64,000 nucleotides of DNA, taken from positions 1 to 64,000 of the forward strand of contig JBAVYM010000049.1 of assembly GCA_049698775.1 (NCBI GenBank), in the 5' to 3' direction. Below the pieces are notes generated by a model, which was given only the letters and a program-made list of their open reading frames with translations, was not told the DNA's origin and searched no databases. Source of the DNA: REEB76 sp049698775. Lineage in GTDB: Bacteria; Pseudomonadota; Gammaproteobacteria; Natronospirales; REEB76. Below, one piece after another: positions 17,174 to 27,888 of this stretch. Position 1 is the stretch's first letter, and every line of letters begins with the position of its first letter. A program made the position numbers and the translations under genes.

Positions 17174-18442
17174 TCAGAATTTCATGCCGGCCGGATATAC
17201 CGGGAATTTGTGGCACGTTGCCAGCACCTGGTCCTTGACCCGAGCGATGGTTCTTTCGTTACCGAGGTCATCGAGGATATCCGCCATCCAGCCGGCCAGC
17301 TCGCGGATTTCGTTTTCCTTGAGGCCGCGAGTGGTGGCGGCGGGTGTGCCGATGCGCAGGCCGGAAGTCACCATCGGTGGACGCGGATCGTTGGGCACGG
17401 CGTTCTTGTTGACGGTGATATTGGCCTGGTGCAGCGCCGCATCCGCGTCTTTACCAGTGATGTTGCGGGCGATGAGGTCCATGAGAAACAGGTGGTTGTC
17501 GGTGCCGCCGGAGACGATGTTATAACCGCGTTTGATGAAGGTCTCCGCCATGGCGCGGGCGTTGTTCAAAGTCTGTTGCTGGTAGGCCTTGAACTCCGGT
17601 TGCAGTGCTTCCAGCAGCGCCACCGCCTTCGCGGCAATCACGTGCATCAACGGTCCACCCTGGGTGCCGGGAAACACCAGCGAGTTGAGTCTCTTTTCGA
17701 TATCCGGATTGGCTTTCGCCAGAATCAATCCACCGCGCGGGCCGCGCAGCGTTTTGTGCGTGGTGGTGGTGGTCACGTCCGCGATGTTTACCGGATCGGG
17801 GTAGATGCCGGTAGCCACCAAACCCGCCACGTGCGCCATGTCCACCACCAGATACGCACCTACACTGTCGGCAATGTCGCGGAACTTCTGCCAGTCAATG
17901 CGACGCGAATACGCGGAGAAACCGGCGACGATAACTTTCGGACGGTGTTCCTCGGCAAGTTTTCGCACCTGCTCGTAATCAATCAGGCCGGTGGTGGTAT
18001 CAATGCCGTACTGATGCACATTGAAGTGCTTGCCGGAGAAATTCACCTTGGCGCCGTGGGTAAGGTGACCACCGTGAGCAAGCGCCATGCCGAGCATGGC
18101 GTCGCCCGGTTGCATGAGCGCGTAATACACTGCGGCATTGGCCTGCGAACCGGAATGCGGCTGCACATTGGCATAAGCGGCACTGAACAATTTTTTGGCG
18201 CGCTCGATGGCTAGCCGCTCGGCCACGTCCACGAATTCGCAGCCGCCGTAATAACGCTTGCCGGGATAACCTTCGGCGTACTTATTGGTGAGCACCGAAC
18301 CTTGGGCGGCCAACACGCGCGGACTAACGTAATTTTCCGAGGCAATCAGTTCGATGTTTTCTTCCTGACGCTTCAATTCGGAGCGCAGGGCGTCGTGGAG
18401 TTCGTTGTCGAACCCGGCAATGGTCATAGTCTGGCTGAACAT
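17174..18442 (-). CDS. glyA: Serine hydroxymethyltransferase
   Basis: GlyA interconverts serine and glycine with tetrahydrofolate, the main source of one-carbon units. The 422-residue PLP enzyme shows ELIASENYVSPRVL, the PHSGSQANAAVYYALMQPGD segment, the PLP lysine in VTTTTHKTLRGPRGG and GTPAATTRG near the C-terminus. The ATG at 18442 has GGAG 7 bases upstream; a second ATG at 18427 is less well placed. It heads the glyA-nrdR-rib-nusB-thiL-pgpA run. Confidence 0.95.
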   Translation of the reverse strand: MFSQTMTIAGFDNELHDALRSELKRQEENIELIASENYVSPRVLAAQGSVLTNKYAEGYPGKRYYGGCEFVDVAERLAIERAKKLFSAAYANVQPHSGSQANAAVYYALMQPGDAMLGMALAHGGHLTHGAKVNFSGKHFNVHQYGIDTTTGLIDYEQVRKLAEEHRPKVIVAGFSAYSRRIDWQKFRDIADSVGAYLVVDMAHVAGLVATGIYPDPVNIADVTTTTTHKTLRGPRGGLILAKANPDIEKRLNSLVFPGTQGGPLMHVIAAKAVALLEALQPEFKAYQQQTLNNARAMAETFIKRGYNIVSGGTDNHLFLMDLIARNITGKDADAALHQANITVNKNAVPNDPRPPMVTSGLRIGTPAATTRGLKENEIRELAGWMADILDDLGNERTIARVKDQVLATCHKFPVYPAGMKF

Positions 18443-18571
18443 GGGGCCGCTCCGGCATCAGTGTTGTTTTCGGCGGCTCATTTTACCGCAAGCACGGTCG
18501 GCGCCGGTCCCGGCCGACGGCGCAACCGGCAATAAAACCATCCCAAAAGCGCTGCGGAATTTGGTGGAGAA

Positions 18572-20398
18572 CTAGGATGGTGGTAAAGGACCAGAGCCAT
18601 CGTCCGGCGGACCAGCAGAGTGCTTGCCGGTCCAGGCTTTGGGGATGGTGAGATCCAGAAGCTTTTCCGAGCGCCCTTCGCTCTCGAAATACGGCAATAA
18701 CGCCTTGACCACGTCGAAGCGTGTCACCACGCCGAGCAGCTTCATACTATCTTCATCGGCCACTACCGGCAAGCGCTCCACACGTTCCAGCGCCATGCGG
18801 CCGGCAGCTTCCTGACACGTGGTCTCCGGTGTGGTCACGGCCAGTCGCTGATCCTTGACGCACTCCGCCAGACTTTTTTCAGGCGATTCGGATTTGTATT
18901 TCGCCATTTCCGTGCGTGTGACGATGCCCAGGAATTTGCCATGCTCGTCCACGACCGGATAGCTGCGGAATTTCTGCGTGCTGTAGCCAAAATAATCGTC
19001 CCAGGCCTGGGCGGCTGAAATCGTGCCCGGAATGCACATGACATTGGTGGTCATCAAATCCTTCACGAGCTGGGTGCCCATGGGATCCACCCCGTATTCG
19101 CGGAAAATCTGGAAGCCGCGGCGCGCGACTTTCTCGGTGAGAATGGAACGCTTCATGAACAGCACGCTGAAGGTATGCGCCACGATGCAGGCAATCAGCA
19201 ATGGCCGCAGCGCGGCGATGCTGTGCGTGAGTTCCAGGGTGAACACAATGGCAGTCAGCGGCGAGCGCATGGTGCCGGCCAGCACCGCACCCATGCTGAC
19301 CAGCGGCCACATGAGCGGGCTGGCGCCGGGCAGGAAAGTGCCTTCCACCACGCCCAGGCCCGCGCCCATGATCAGCAGCGGCGCCAGCACGCCGCCCGAG
19401 GTGCCGGAACCCAGGGAGATGGCCCAGATTACGAGTTTCACCACCAGCAGCGTGACTGCCGCCACCACCACGAAATGATTATTCAATAATCCGTTGATGA
19501 CATCGTAACCGACGCCCAGCGCATGCGGCTGGAAATAGCCGCCGATGCCCACCGCGATGCCGCCGATCGCCGGCCACCACATCCAGTGCACCGGCAATTT
19601 CCGGAAACCGTCCTCGCAGGCATACACCGCCATGGTGAGCACGGCCGAGAGCATACCGGCAAGCACGCCGCAGACCACGGCCGACAGCAGCCCGATATCG
19701 TTCACGTCGAGGTTCGCGGGTACCGGGAACAGCGGACCGGTGCCAATCAAATACGGCCGCAGCGCCGCGGCGACCGCGCAGGCCAGCGCCACGGGTATGA
19801 GGCTGCGCGGCTTGAGTTCGAACAGCATCAGTTCCACGGCCAGCAAGGTGGCGGCAATCGGCGTGTCAAAGGTGGCCGCCATGCCGGCGGAAGCGCCGGC
19901 CACCAGCAGTACGCGCCGCTCAATCGCGGTAAGTTTGAAGAACCTCGAAACCAGCGAGCCCACGGCACCGCCGGTCATGATGATGGGGCCTTCCGCGCCG
20001 AACGGCCCGCCTGAACCAATCACCACCGCCGACGCCACCGGCTTCAGCACCGCCACCTTGGGATCCATGACGCTTTTGCCGTACAGGATGGCTTCCAGTG
20101 CCTCGGGAATGCCGTGCCCGCGTATCTTCTCGGAGCCATAACGTGCCATGAGACCCGCGATGATGCCGCCGATGACCGGCACCGCCACCACACCCCAGCC
20201 CAGATGATTATCTCCGGGCGGTGTGAACGCCCAGGAAAAACGATGATAGAAAAGCAGATTGGTGACCAGGCCGATCAGATGAAACAACACCCACGCCACC
20301 AATGCACCCAGCACGCCGACAAACAAGGCGATGCAGGAAATCGCCAGTTGTCTGGGATGGTAGGAAAAATCACCCCGGGTTGCTTTTTTTTTCGCCAT
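18572..20398 (-). CDS. CLC-family chloride channel/antiporter with CBS domains
   Basis: The 608-residue inner-membrane protein carries the CLC selectivity motifs: GSGGPFGAEGPIIM, containing the gating glutamate in GAEGP, and GSGTSGGVLAPLLIMGAG. Many hydrophobic helices run from about residue 15 to 425. A cytoplasmic pair of CBS domains follows (LVKDLMTTNVMCIPGTIS and AVTTPETTCQEAAGRMALER), which bind nucleotides and regulate transport in related proteins. E. coli ClcA lacks the CBS pair, so this belongs to a different CLC branch. Channel versus proton-coupled exchange cannot be decided here. Confidence 0.9.
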   Translation of the reverse strand: MAKKKATRGDFSYHPRQLAISCIALFVGVLGALVAWVLFHLIGLVTNLLFYHRFSWAFTPPGDNHLGWGVVAVPVIGGIIAGLMARYGSEKIRGHGIPEALEAILYGKSVMDPKVAVLKPVASAVVIGSGGPFGAEGPIIMTGGAVGSLVSRFFKLTAIERRVLLVAGASAGMAATFDTPIAATLLAVELMLFELKPRSLIPVALACAVAAALRPYLIGTGPLFPVPANLDVNDIGLLSAVVCGVLAGMLSAVLTMAVYACEDGFRKLPVHWMWWPAIGGIAVGIGGYFQPHALGVGYDVINGLLNNHFVVVAAVTLLVVKLVIWAISLGSGTSGGVLAPLLIMGAGLGVVEGTFLPGASPLMWPLVSMGAVLAGTMRSPLTAIVFTLELTHSIAALRPLLIACIVAHTFSVLFMKRSILTEKVARRGFQIFREYGVDPMGTQLVKDLMTTNVMCIPGTISAAQAWDDYFGYSTQKFRSYPVVDEHGKFLGIVTRTEMAKYKSESPEKSLAECVKDQRLAVTTPETTCQEAAGRMALERVERLPVVADEDSMKLLGVVTRFDVVKALLPYFESEGRSEKLLDLTIPKAWTGKHSAGPPDDGSGPLPPS

Positions 20399-20530
20399 CG
20401 CTCAGATTCTGTCCGCGTTGAACGCCGGTATGTCATTCACACGCGCCGTGCTTATGCCGCGGCGACGAATGCCATCCGGATCCGGTGTTGCCCCCAATTT
20501 ATAGCCCGCACACAAGTATAAATGCCGTCA

Positions 20531-21487
20531 TCAGTTCTGCAGAAACGCTTCCACGACATTGCTCCAGGCCAGCGCCAGGTTGCGGCGGTTATAGCCGCCG
20601 CCGCCGAGTCCCACCACGCGCCCCTCGCATTCGTGCGCCGCAATCCGGCACAGGCGCGCAGCCGCGTGGGCATGCGCCGCGGGTGTGTACTGTAAATGCG
20701 TGATAGGGTCGCCGGCAATGCTGTCCGCGCCACATTGAAACAGGATGAATTGCGGCTTGTGTTGCTCCAGAAATTCCTCCACTCGCTGCCAGGCGAGCTT
20801 GAACTCCGCGTCGCCCGCGCCGGGCGGCATGGGAATGTTGAGTTTAGTGCCAATAGCGGCATCTTTACCGGTTTCGTCCGCGTTGCCGCTGCCGGGATAC
20901 AGGAAACGTCCGTCCTCATGCAAATCGGCAAATAGCAAACCGGGATCACTTTCAAAACTGTAGAACACCCCATCGCCGTGATGCGCATCAATGTCCACGT
21001 AGGCGATGCGCTGCACGCCGTATTCGCGGTGCAGATGTTCCACCGCCACGCCGATATCGTTGAGCACGCAAAAACCGGCGGCGTGATTGCGGCCGGCATG
21101 GTGCAGACCGGCGATGGGCACGAAGGCGCGCTGGTATTCCCCGCGCATCACGCCCGCGACCGCATTGAGCGTGGCGCCCGCTACCAGGCTCGCGTCCTCG
21201 AGAATACCTTCCACGGCCGGCGTATCGCCATCGTCAAGATACCCGCCAAGCCGGCTTGTCTTCAGCACGTAATCCAGATAACGGGGATCGTGGAAGGCTT
21301 CCAATTCCGCGCGGGTCGCGACGCGAGCCGCAATCGGCCGCACCCGCAGCGGCAAGCCGCGCGCGTGTGCTTCGTCCCGGAAGGCATCGAAGCGGTCCGG
21401 GCCGAAGGGATGGCCGTCGCCAAACCCGTAACGGGCCTGGGCCGGATCAAGGCAGAGTCCCACGCGGATTGCAGTGTCTGGAACCAT
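20531..21487 (-). CDS. Histone deacetylase-family (AcuC/HDAC-like) zinc deacetylase
   Basis: The 318-residue protein matches the arginase/deacetylase fold. It has GLHHAGRNHAAGFCVLND with the catalytic histidine pair, the zinc ligands in YVDIDAHHGDGVFYSFES, QCGADSIAGDP, and GGGGYNRRN at the end. Bacterial members deacetylate lysines or acetylpolyamines; the substrate here cannot be told. I chose the ATG at 21487 (MVPDTAIRVGLCLD) because GGGAGGAG stands just before it; the frame to 21580 would run over the divergent rimB start. The 71-base divergent spacer to rimB-rimK suggests linked regulation. Confidence 0.9.
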   Translation of the reverse strand: MVPDTAIRVGLCLDPAQARYGFGDGHPFGPDRFDAFRDEAHARGLPLRVRPIAARVATRAELEAFHDPRYLDYVLKTSRLGGYLDDGDTPAVEGILEDASLVAGATLNAVAGVMRGEYQRAFVPIAGLHHAGRNHAAGFCVLNDIGVAVEHLHREYGVQRIAYVDIDAHHGDGVFYSFESDPGLLFADLHEDGRFLYPGSGNADETGKDAAIGTKLNIPMPPGAGDAEFKLAWQRVEEFLEQHKPQFILFQCGADSIAGDPITHLQYTPAAHAHAAARLCRIAAHECEGRVVGLGGGGYNRRNLALAWSNVVEAFLQN

Positions 21488-21558
21488 CAACTCCTCCCGG
21501 CTTGCCGGAGATACGGCGGTGATATTATGACCGCCCACGCCGCACAGGGCGTCATAGC

Positions 21559-22032
21559 ATGACAGACTCAGCCAAAACAAGAAAAACCCCGGTCGGCTGG
21601 CGTGAATGGGCGGCGCTGCCGGAGCTGGGCATCGCCCGCATCAAGGCTAAGATTGACACCGGCGCGCGCACCTCCGCCCTGCACGCCTTCGCGCTGGAGC
21701 CGTTCACCCGGCACGGCAACAATATGGTGCGCTTCGGCGTGCATCCCGTACAACGCCGCTCACGGCCGGAGGTTTTTTGCGAAGCCGAAGTTGTGGACGA
21801 ACGTTGGGTGACGGATTCCGGCGGGCATCGCGAGCAGCGCCTGGTGATTATCACCCCGGTCCGCATCGGCGATCTGATTTGGCCCATTGAACTGACGCTG
21901 ACCAGCCGGGATAGTATGCGGTTTCGACTGCTCATCGGCCGCAGCGCCATGACTGACCGGTTGATGATAGACCCGGATGCCTCGTATGTGACCGGCGGCC
22001 GCCGCCGCGCTGACAACCTTAAACACATTTGA
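21559..22032 (+). CDS. rimB: RimK-associated retropepsin-like protease (RimB/ATP-dependent zinc protease family)
   Basis: The 157-residue protein has the pepsin-like KIDTGARTSALHAFAL motif, with the catalytic aspartate in DTGA, and LIGRSAMTDRLMIDPDASYV at the C-terminus. The family (Pfam Zn_protease) accompanies rimK, and in Pseudomonas RimB trims the glutamate tails RimK adds to ribosomal protein S6. The stop is 9 bases before rimK, so the two are co-transcribed. Confidence 0.88.
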   Translation: MTDSAKTRKTPVGWREWAALPELGIARIKAKIDTGARTSALHAFALEPFTRHGNNMVRFGVHPVQRRSRPEVFCEAEVVDERWVTDSGGHREQRLVIITPVRIGDLIWPIELTLTSRDSMRFRLLIGRSAMTDRLMIDPDASYVTGGRRRADNLKHI

Positions 22033-22041
22033 CCTGCCGCC

Positions 22042-22962
22042 ATGAAAAGAAATCGCCTGAAAATCGCCGTGCTGTCCCGCAACACGCGGCTGTATTCCAC
22101 CAAACGCCTGCTGGAAGCAGGGCTCAAGCACGGCCATGACATGTATATCATTGACCCGCTGCGCTGCTACATGAATATCTCCGCCCACAACCCGGAAATC
22201 CACTTCAAGGGCCGCAAGCTGGAAGATTTCGATGCGGTGATTCCGCGTATCGGCCAATCGGTGACATTCTACGCCACCGCGGTGCTGCGCCAATTCGAGA
22301 TGATCGGCGTGTATTCGCTCAACGAGTCGGTCGCCATCAGCCGCGCCCGCGACAAACTGCGCTCCCTGCAACTGCTGGCGCGCAAGGGTATCGGCATGCC
22401 GGTCACCGGCTTCGCGCATGCGCCGGACGACACCGACGATCTGCTGGCCATCGTCGGCGACGTGCCGCTTATCATCAAGCTCACCGAAGGTTCGCAGGGT
22501 CAGGGCGTGGTGCTGGCGGAAACCCGGCACGCCGCGGAAAGCGTGATTGACGCGTTCCGCGGTCTGGATGCGCACTTCCTGGTGCAGGAATTCATCAAGG
22601 AATCCCGCGGTTCCGACATTCGCTGTTTCGTCATCGGCGGCAAGGTAGTGGCGTCCATGAAACGCCAAGCCCGCAAAGGCGAGTTCCGCGCCAATCTGCA
22701 CCGCGGCGGCCGCGCCGAAGCCGTGCGTATCACGCCCACGGAACGCGACATGGCCATCAAGGCCGCCAGAATCATGGGGCTCAACGTAGCCGGCGTGGAT
22801 ATCATCCGTTCCAGCAAGGGATCGCTGGTGCTGGAAGTCAATTCCTCACCGGGACTCGAAGGCATCGAAGACGCCACCAAAAAAGACATCGCTGGCGCAA
22901 TCATCGCTTTCATTGAACGCCATGCCCGCACCGGTTACACGAAAACTAAGGGTTCCGGCTGA
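22042..22962 (+). CDS. rimK: Ribosomal protein S6--L-glutamate ligase
   Basis: RimK is an ATP-grasp enzyme that adds glutamates to the C-terminus of ribosomal protein S6. The 306-residue protein has LKIAVLSRN at the start, VIPRIGQSVTFYATAVLRQF, the grasp-loop segment LTEGSQGQGVVLAE, FIKESRGSDIRCFVIGGKVV and the metal site VLEVNSSPGLEGIE. Length is normal. A 207-base gap to ettA follows, containing a short inverted repeat CTCTAAAAATTAGAG but no gene. Confidence 0.94.
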   Translation: MKRNRLKIAVLSRNTRLYSTKRLLEAGLKHGHDMYIIDPLRCYMNISAHNPEIHFKGRKLEDFDAVIPRIGQSVTFYATAVLRQFEMIGVYSLNESVAISRARDKLRSLQLLARKGIGMPVTGFAHAPDDTDDLLAIVGDVPLIIKLTEGSQGQGVVLAETRHAAESVIDAFRGLDAHFLVQEFIKESRGSDIRCFVIGGKVVASMKRQARKGEFRANLHRGGRAEAVRITPTERDMAIKAARIMGLNVAGVDIIRSSKGSLVLEVNSSPGLEGIEDATKKDIAGAIIAFIERHARTGYTKTKGSG

Positions 22963-23169
22963 CAACTGGCGGGACACCAACCTTTCCCGGATAATTCAAA
23001 GCCTCTGCCGCAAATCCTCTGCTTTGACGTCTCTAAAAATTAGAGATTTTGGTTTCTGGCTAGGCAAAAATGCCCGAGAAACCGGAGTGTATATGCCAGC
23101 ATATGAAGATTTCGAGCGCATTTTTAACAACGTCGGAAATCGAAAGATCAGTTTTTAGAGGCGCCAAAC

Positions 23170-24837
<1,668 letters not shown>

Positions 24838-24891
24838 CAGTTTGCACTCATTGTTTGTCTGCATCTTTCAATCGTCCCTGAACGCTTCGGC

Positions 24892-26064
24892 ATGAGCACG
24901 TCGCCGCGTCCCGTTTCCATCCGCGTTCGCAACATTCTGTGCGCCGCACTCTGCTGCCTGGTGCTGGCGCTGCCGGCTTGCGCTCCGAACATTGCGCCCG
25001 GACATCCCGTGCCCCGGAATCCTTACGCCTATCAGTTCGAGGAATACTGGTACAGGTTTGACCGCCTGTATCCGTATTTCGATTACAAGCACGTGGATTG
25101 GCAGGCGGCTTATGACCACTATCGACCGATGGTGGATCGGGTCACAAGTGAATTGCAACTGGTGATGCTGTTGAAACGGATGTCCACACCGCTCAGAGAC
25201 GTGCATGTCTGGTTTCGCACGCCCGAGGGCAAATACATCACCACCTACCTCCCGAAGCGCGCCTATGATCCCAACTGGAGCGCTGCGGTGCGCGACAAGC
25301 GGGTGCCGGATCTCGCGTATTTTGGCGGTGCCGACTGGGGCTCCGGTCATATTGACGGTTTCGGTTACATCTTCATTGACGATTGGAACAAGAAAGCCCT
25401 GTCGCTGGACGATTTCAGCTACATGCTGTGGCAATTCCGCCACACGCCAGGCCTGATTGTGGATGTGCGCATGAACGCAGGTGGAGATGAGACGCTGCCC
25501 TATAACGTCGCCGCACATTTTGCCCGCACGCCGCACTTGAGCGAATACTTCCGCTATCGTAACGGACCCTTGCCCGGCGACCTGGGTAAACCGCGCGCGA
25601 CATTTCTGCAACCTTCACTGGACCGGCAGTACAGCGGCCCGATACCGCTCGCGAAATCCCTGCAACCGTCGCCGAGCTGGCAATACAACGGCCCGGTGAT
25701 GCTGCTGATTGGACCTGACAGCTTCAGCAGCACCGAGAACTTCATCGCCGCCATGCAGACGTTGCCCAATGTAACCACGATTGGCGAGACCACCGGCGGC
25801 GCGTCCGGCTGCCCCGAACCCTACGCGCTCGGCAACGGCTGGAAATACAGCGTGCCGATCTGTTTCGACATGACCGCCGACCATCGGGTGATTGAATGGA
25901 ACGGGATTGAGCCGGAGGTCCAGGTCATCACCACACCCGAAGATTTCAAACACGGCGATGATCCGGTACTGGATATGGCGTTGAAACTGCTCAAAGCGAA
26001 ATCCGCGGCGCCGCCGTCCGGCGCCGGCCAACCGCAGAATATGCGGCGGCGATTCAGTCGGTAA
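24892..26064 (+). CDS. S41-family peptidase-like lipoprotein
   Basis: The 390-residue protein has a signal peptide ending in a lipobox (LALPAC, about residue 30), so it is likely membrane-anchored in the periplasm. The body resembles S41 tail-specific proteases, with LIVDVRMNAGGDETLP, then LLIGPDSFSSTENFIAAMQ containing the probable nucleophile serine, and GETTGGASGCPEPYALGNGW. The general-base lysine expected about 25 residues on is not obvious, so catalysis is uncertain. No PDZ domain is evident. A diverged 18-residue duplication (LQPSLDRQYSGP.. and LQPSPSWQYNGP..) precedes the active-site segment. The 3' end overlaps the convergent DUF202 gene by 11 bases. Confidence 0.75.
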   Translation: MSTSPRPVSIRVRNILCAALCCLVLALPACAPNIAPGHPVPRNPYAYQFEEYWYRFDRLYPYFDYKHVDWQAAYDHYRPMVDRVTSELQLVMLLKRMSTPLRDVHVWFRTPEGKYITTYLPKRAYDPNWSAAVRDKRVPDLAYFGGADWGSGHIDGFGYIFIDDWNKKALSLDDFSYMLWQFRHTPGLIVDVRMNAGGDETLPYNVAAHFARTPHLSEYFRYRNGPLPGDLGKPRATFLQPSLDRQYSGPIPLAKSLQPSPSWQYNGPVMLLIGPDSFSSTENFIAAMQTLPNVTTIGETTGGASGCPEPYALGNGWKYSVPICFDMTADHRVIEWNGIEPEVQVITTPEDFKHGDDPVLDMALKLLKAKSAAPPSGAGQPQNMRRRFSR

Positions 26065-26479
26065 ACATGAACATGATGATAAGCAGAGCGATACCGAAGA
26101 TCGCCACCAGTAAAGAAAACGTGGCGGCGAGGTAGGGGCCGTGGTTCACCGGCCAGGCATGGCTACGGCGATAGACACGGACATAAGCCAGGAAACGGAT
26201 ATCCATGGCCAGCACCAGCAATACCCCCAAGGCAACCAGCACCGCGCCGCCCCAAGCCGACAAGCTCAGCCGGTGAAGATGTCCGTGCGGGAGCCACGGC
26301 AGGCCGTGCAAGAGCAGCCCGAAGCGGTCAATGGCAATGCCGAAAATCATCAACGACAGGCCGGTGCGAATCCACACCGACAAGGTGCGTTCGGTATTCA
26401 TATAGGTACGTTCGGCCGACAACTGTATGAGCTGCTGTTGTAACAACTTGATCTGTTCGTAGGCATCCTGCTCTGGCAA
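26054..26479 (-). CDS. DUF202 membrane protein (second of a tandem pair), TTG start
   Basis: I set the start at the TTG at 26479 (first residues xPEQDAYEQIKLLQQQ) because AGGAGG lies 8 bases upstream. The 141-residue product then matches its upstream neighbour in length and layout. The longer frame to 26692 overlaps that neighbour out of frame. The family signature NTERTLSVWIRTGLSLMIFG is followed by two more hydrophobic segments, giving three membrane helices. DUF202 (YidH-like) proteins have no settled function. Confidence 0.8.
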   Translation of the reverse strand: MPEQDAYEQIKLLQQQLIQLSAERTYMNTERTLSVWIRTGLSLMIFGIAIDRFGLLLHGLPWLPHGHLHRLSLSAWGGAVLVALGVLLVLAMDIRFLAYVRVYRRSHAWPVNHGPYLAATFSLLVAIFGIALLIIMFMFTD

Positions 26480-26516
26480 CGTCAAACCCTCCTGTACAAG
26501 GTTTATCCGGCGATAC

Positions 26517-26948
26517 TCAGCCAGCCAAAAGTAAAACCAGTAGTACCACGCCATAAGCTGCCACCAGCAGCGCGAATACCGCAGGCAGATACGATCCAAA
26601 ACGTAAAGGCATATGACGATTACGGCGGTAAGCGGTGATGAAAGGAAAATAGCGCACACCGGCAACCAACGCCAAGAGTGCCCCCAATGCAATCAACGCC
26701 ATACTCTCCCGGGCAGGCGTATCAAGCGGACCGTGAACGATTGACCATGGCAGCCGGTGCAGCAGCAAGCCGAAGCGGTCAATGGCGATGCCGAAAACCA
26801 TCAGCGCCACTGCCGTGTGAATCAATATTGACAGGGTACGCTCCGAATTCAGATACGAGCGCCCTGCTGACCACTCGGAACGTTCATAGGATTGCTCGAC
26901 CAGGAACTGTAACAGCGCGATCTTCCTGGCCTCGCTGGTTTCAATCAT
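26517..26948 (-). CDS. DUF202 membrane protein (first of a tandem pair)
   Basis: The 143-residue protein has a charged N-terminus (IETSEARKIALLQFLVEQ), the DUF202 signature NSERTLSILIHTAVALMVFG and three predicted membrane helices. GIAIDRFGLLLH is identical in the next gene except for flanking residues, showing a recent tandem duplication. The function of the family is unknown. Confidence 0.85.
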   Translation of the reverse strand: MIETSEARKIALLQFLVEQSYERSEWSAGRSYLNSERTLSILIHTAVALMVFGIAIDRFGLLLHRLPWSIVHGPLDTPARESMALIALGALLALVAGVRYFPFITAYRRNRHMPLRFGSYLPAVFALLVAAYGVVLLVLLLAG

Positions 26949-27020
26949 GAAGCACTCCCCGTCCGCATGAGGACCGTCGTCACAGCAAGATTCTACACCC
27001 GCCAGCGTGCCAGGCAGCAG

Positions 27021-27755
27021 CTAGTTGGAAGACACGTATTTCTCGCGGCGCAGATTGTGGTTGTCGAAGCCAAGCGCCTTGAGACGCTCCACGGCAGTGT
27101 CAATCATGTCCGGATTGCCGCACAGATACACGATGTCGCGCTGCGGATCCGGGTTGAGCTCCATCAAATGCTCCTGGACGTAACCCTTGCGCTCATGGGT
27201 GGATGGCGGCGCGGACAGGCGGCGGCTGTAACTGGCAACGAACTGGAAGGCCGGATTGTCACAGGCAAATTGCAGCATGTCGTCACCGAACAGCAGTTCA
27301 TCGGGTCCGCGCACACCTAGCAGCAGCACTGCAGCGTGGCTTTTGCCATCCAGGCGCGCACGCAACTGCGGCAGCATGGCGCGGAACGGCGATACGCCGG
27401 TGCCGGTGGCGACCAGCAGATAACGTCCGGGCGGATCATCGCGCAACACAAACCGCCCGAATGGGCCGGTCGCTTCCACCCGCGCGCCGGGTGACATGTC
27501 ATACAGCAGTTTGGTGGCGCGTCCGCCCTCCACGTAGGTGACCGCGATCTGCACTTCATCCGCGCTGCCGGGAATCGTGGCCACACTGTAGCTGCGGCGC
27601 AATTCCATGTCTTGCCAAGGCAGATGCAGGGTAATGAACTGGCCCGGCACGTAGTTGAACGGTCCGCCGTCCTCGCGTCGGAAATCAAGTCGGCGTACGC
27701 GCGGCGTAATCATCCGGCTTGACTGCAAAACGAAATTGAACCTGTCGTGGCTCAT
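27021..27755 (-). CDS. Ferredoxin--NADP reductase
   Basis: The 244-residue flavoprotein has the FAD-binding MELRRSYSVATIPGS motif, the GARVEATGPFGRFVL segment and the NADPH site VATGTGVSPFRAMLPQL, with CGNPDMIDTAVERLK near the end. It would move electrons between NADPH and ferredoxin or flavodoxin. The start at 27755 (MSHDRFNFVLQSS) has GGAG just upstream; the extension to 27806 is not family-like. Bacterial Fpr often responds to oxidative stress, but no SoxR/S-type site was recognised. Confidence 0.85.
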   Translation of the reverse strand: MSHDRFNFVLQSSRMITPRVRRLDFRREDGGPFNYVPGQFITLHLPWQDMELRRSYSVATIPGSADEVQIAVTYVEGGRATKLLYDMSPGARVEATGPFGRFVLRDDPPGRYLLVATGTGVSPFRAMLPQLRARLDGKSHAAVLLLGVRGPDELLFGDDMLQFACDNPAFQFVASYSRRLSAPPSTHERKGYVQEHLMELNPDPQRDIVYLCGNPDMIDTAVERLKALGFDNHNLRREKYVSSN

Positions 27756-27888
27756 GTACTCCAACCGATTGAATGCAGCCGCTTGAGGGTAATGACCTGC
27801 GGGCAAGGCGCATTTTTTACCACGTCTTGTCCCATAAACCGGGTTCCGGGGCTATAGTTAAGCATTCTGAATTCAGGAGGATTAAACC

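Noticed and set aside
17210..18214. 334-codon plus-strand frame opposite glyA
   Set aside because: It lies wholly inside the well-supported glyA gene and has shadow-type composition.
21760..22701. 313-codon minus-strand frame opposite rimB-rimK
   Set aside because: It overlaps two strongly supported genes and shows no domain or ribosome site.
22913..23158. Possible small gene between rimK and ettA
   Set aside because: It starts inside rimK, has no ribosome site of its own, and resembles no family; the gap looks like a leader region.
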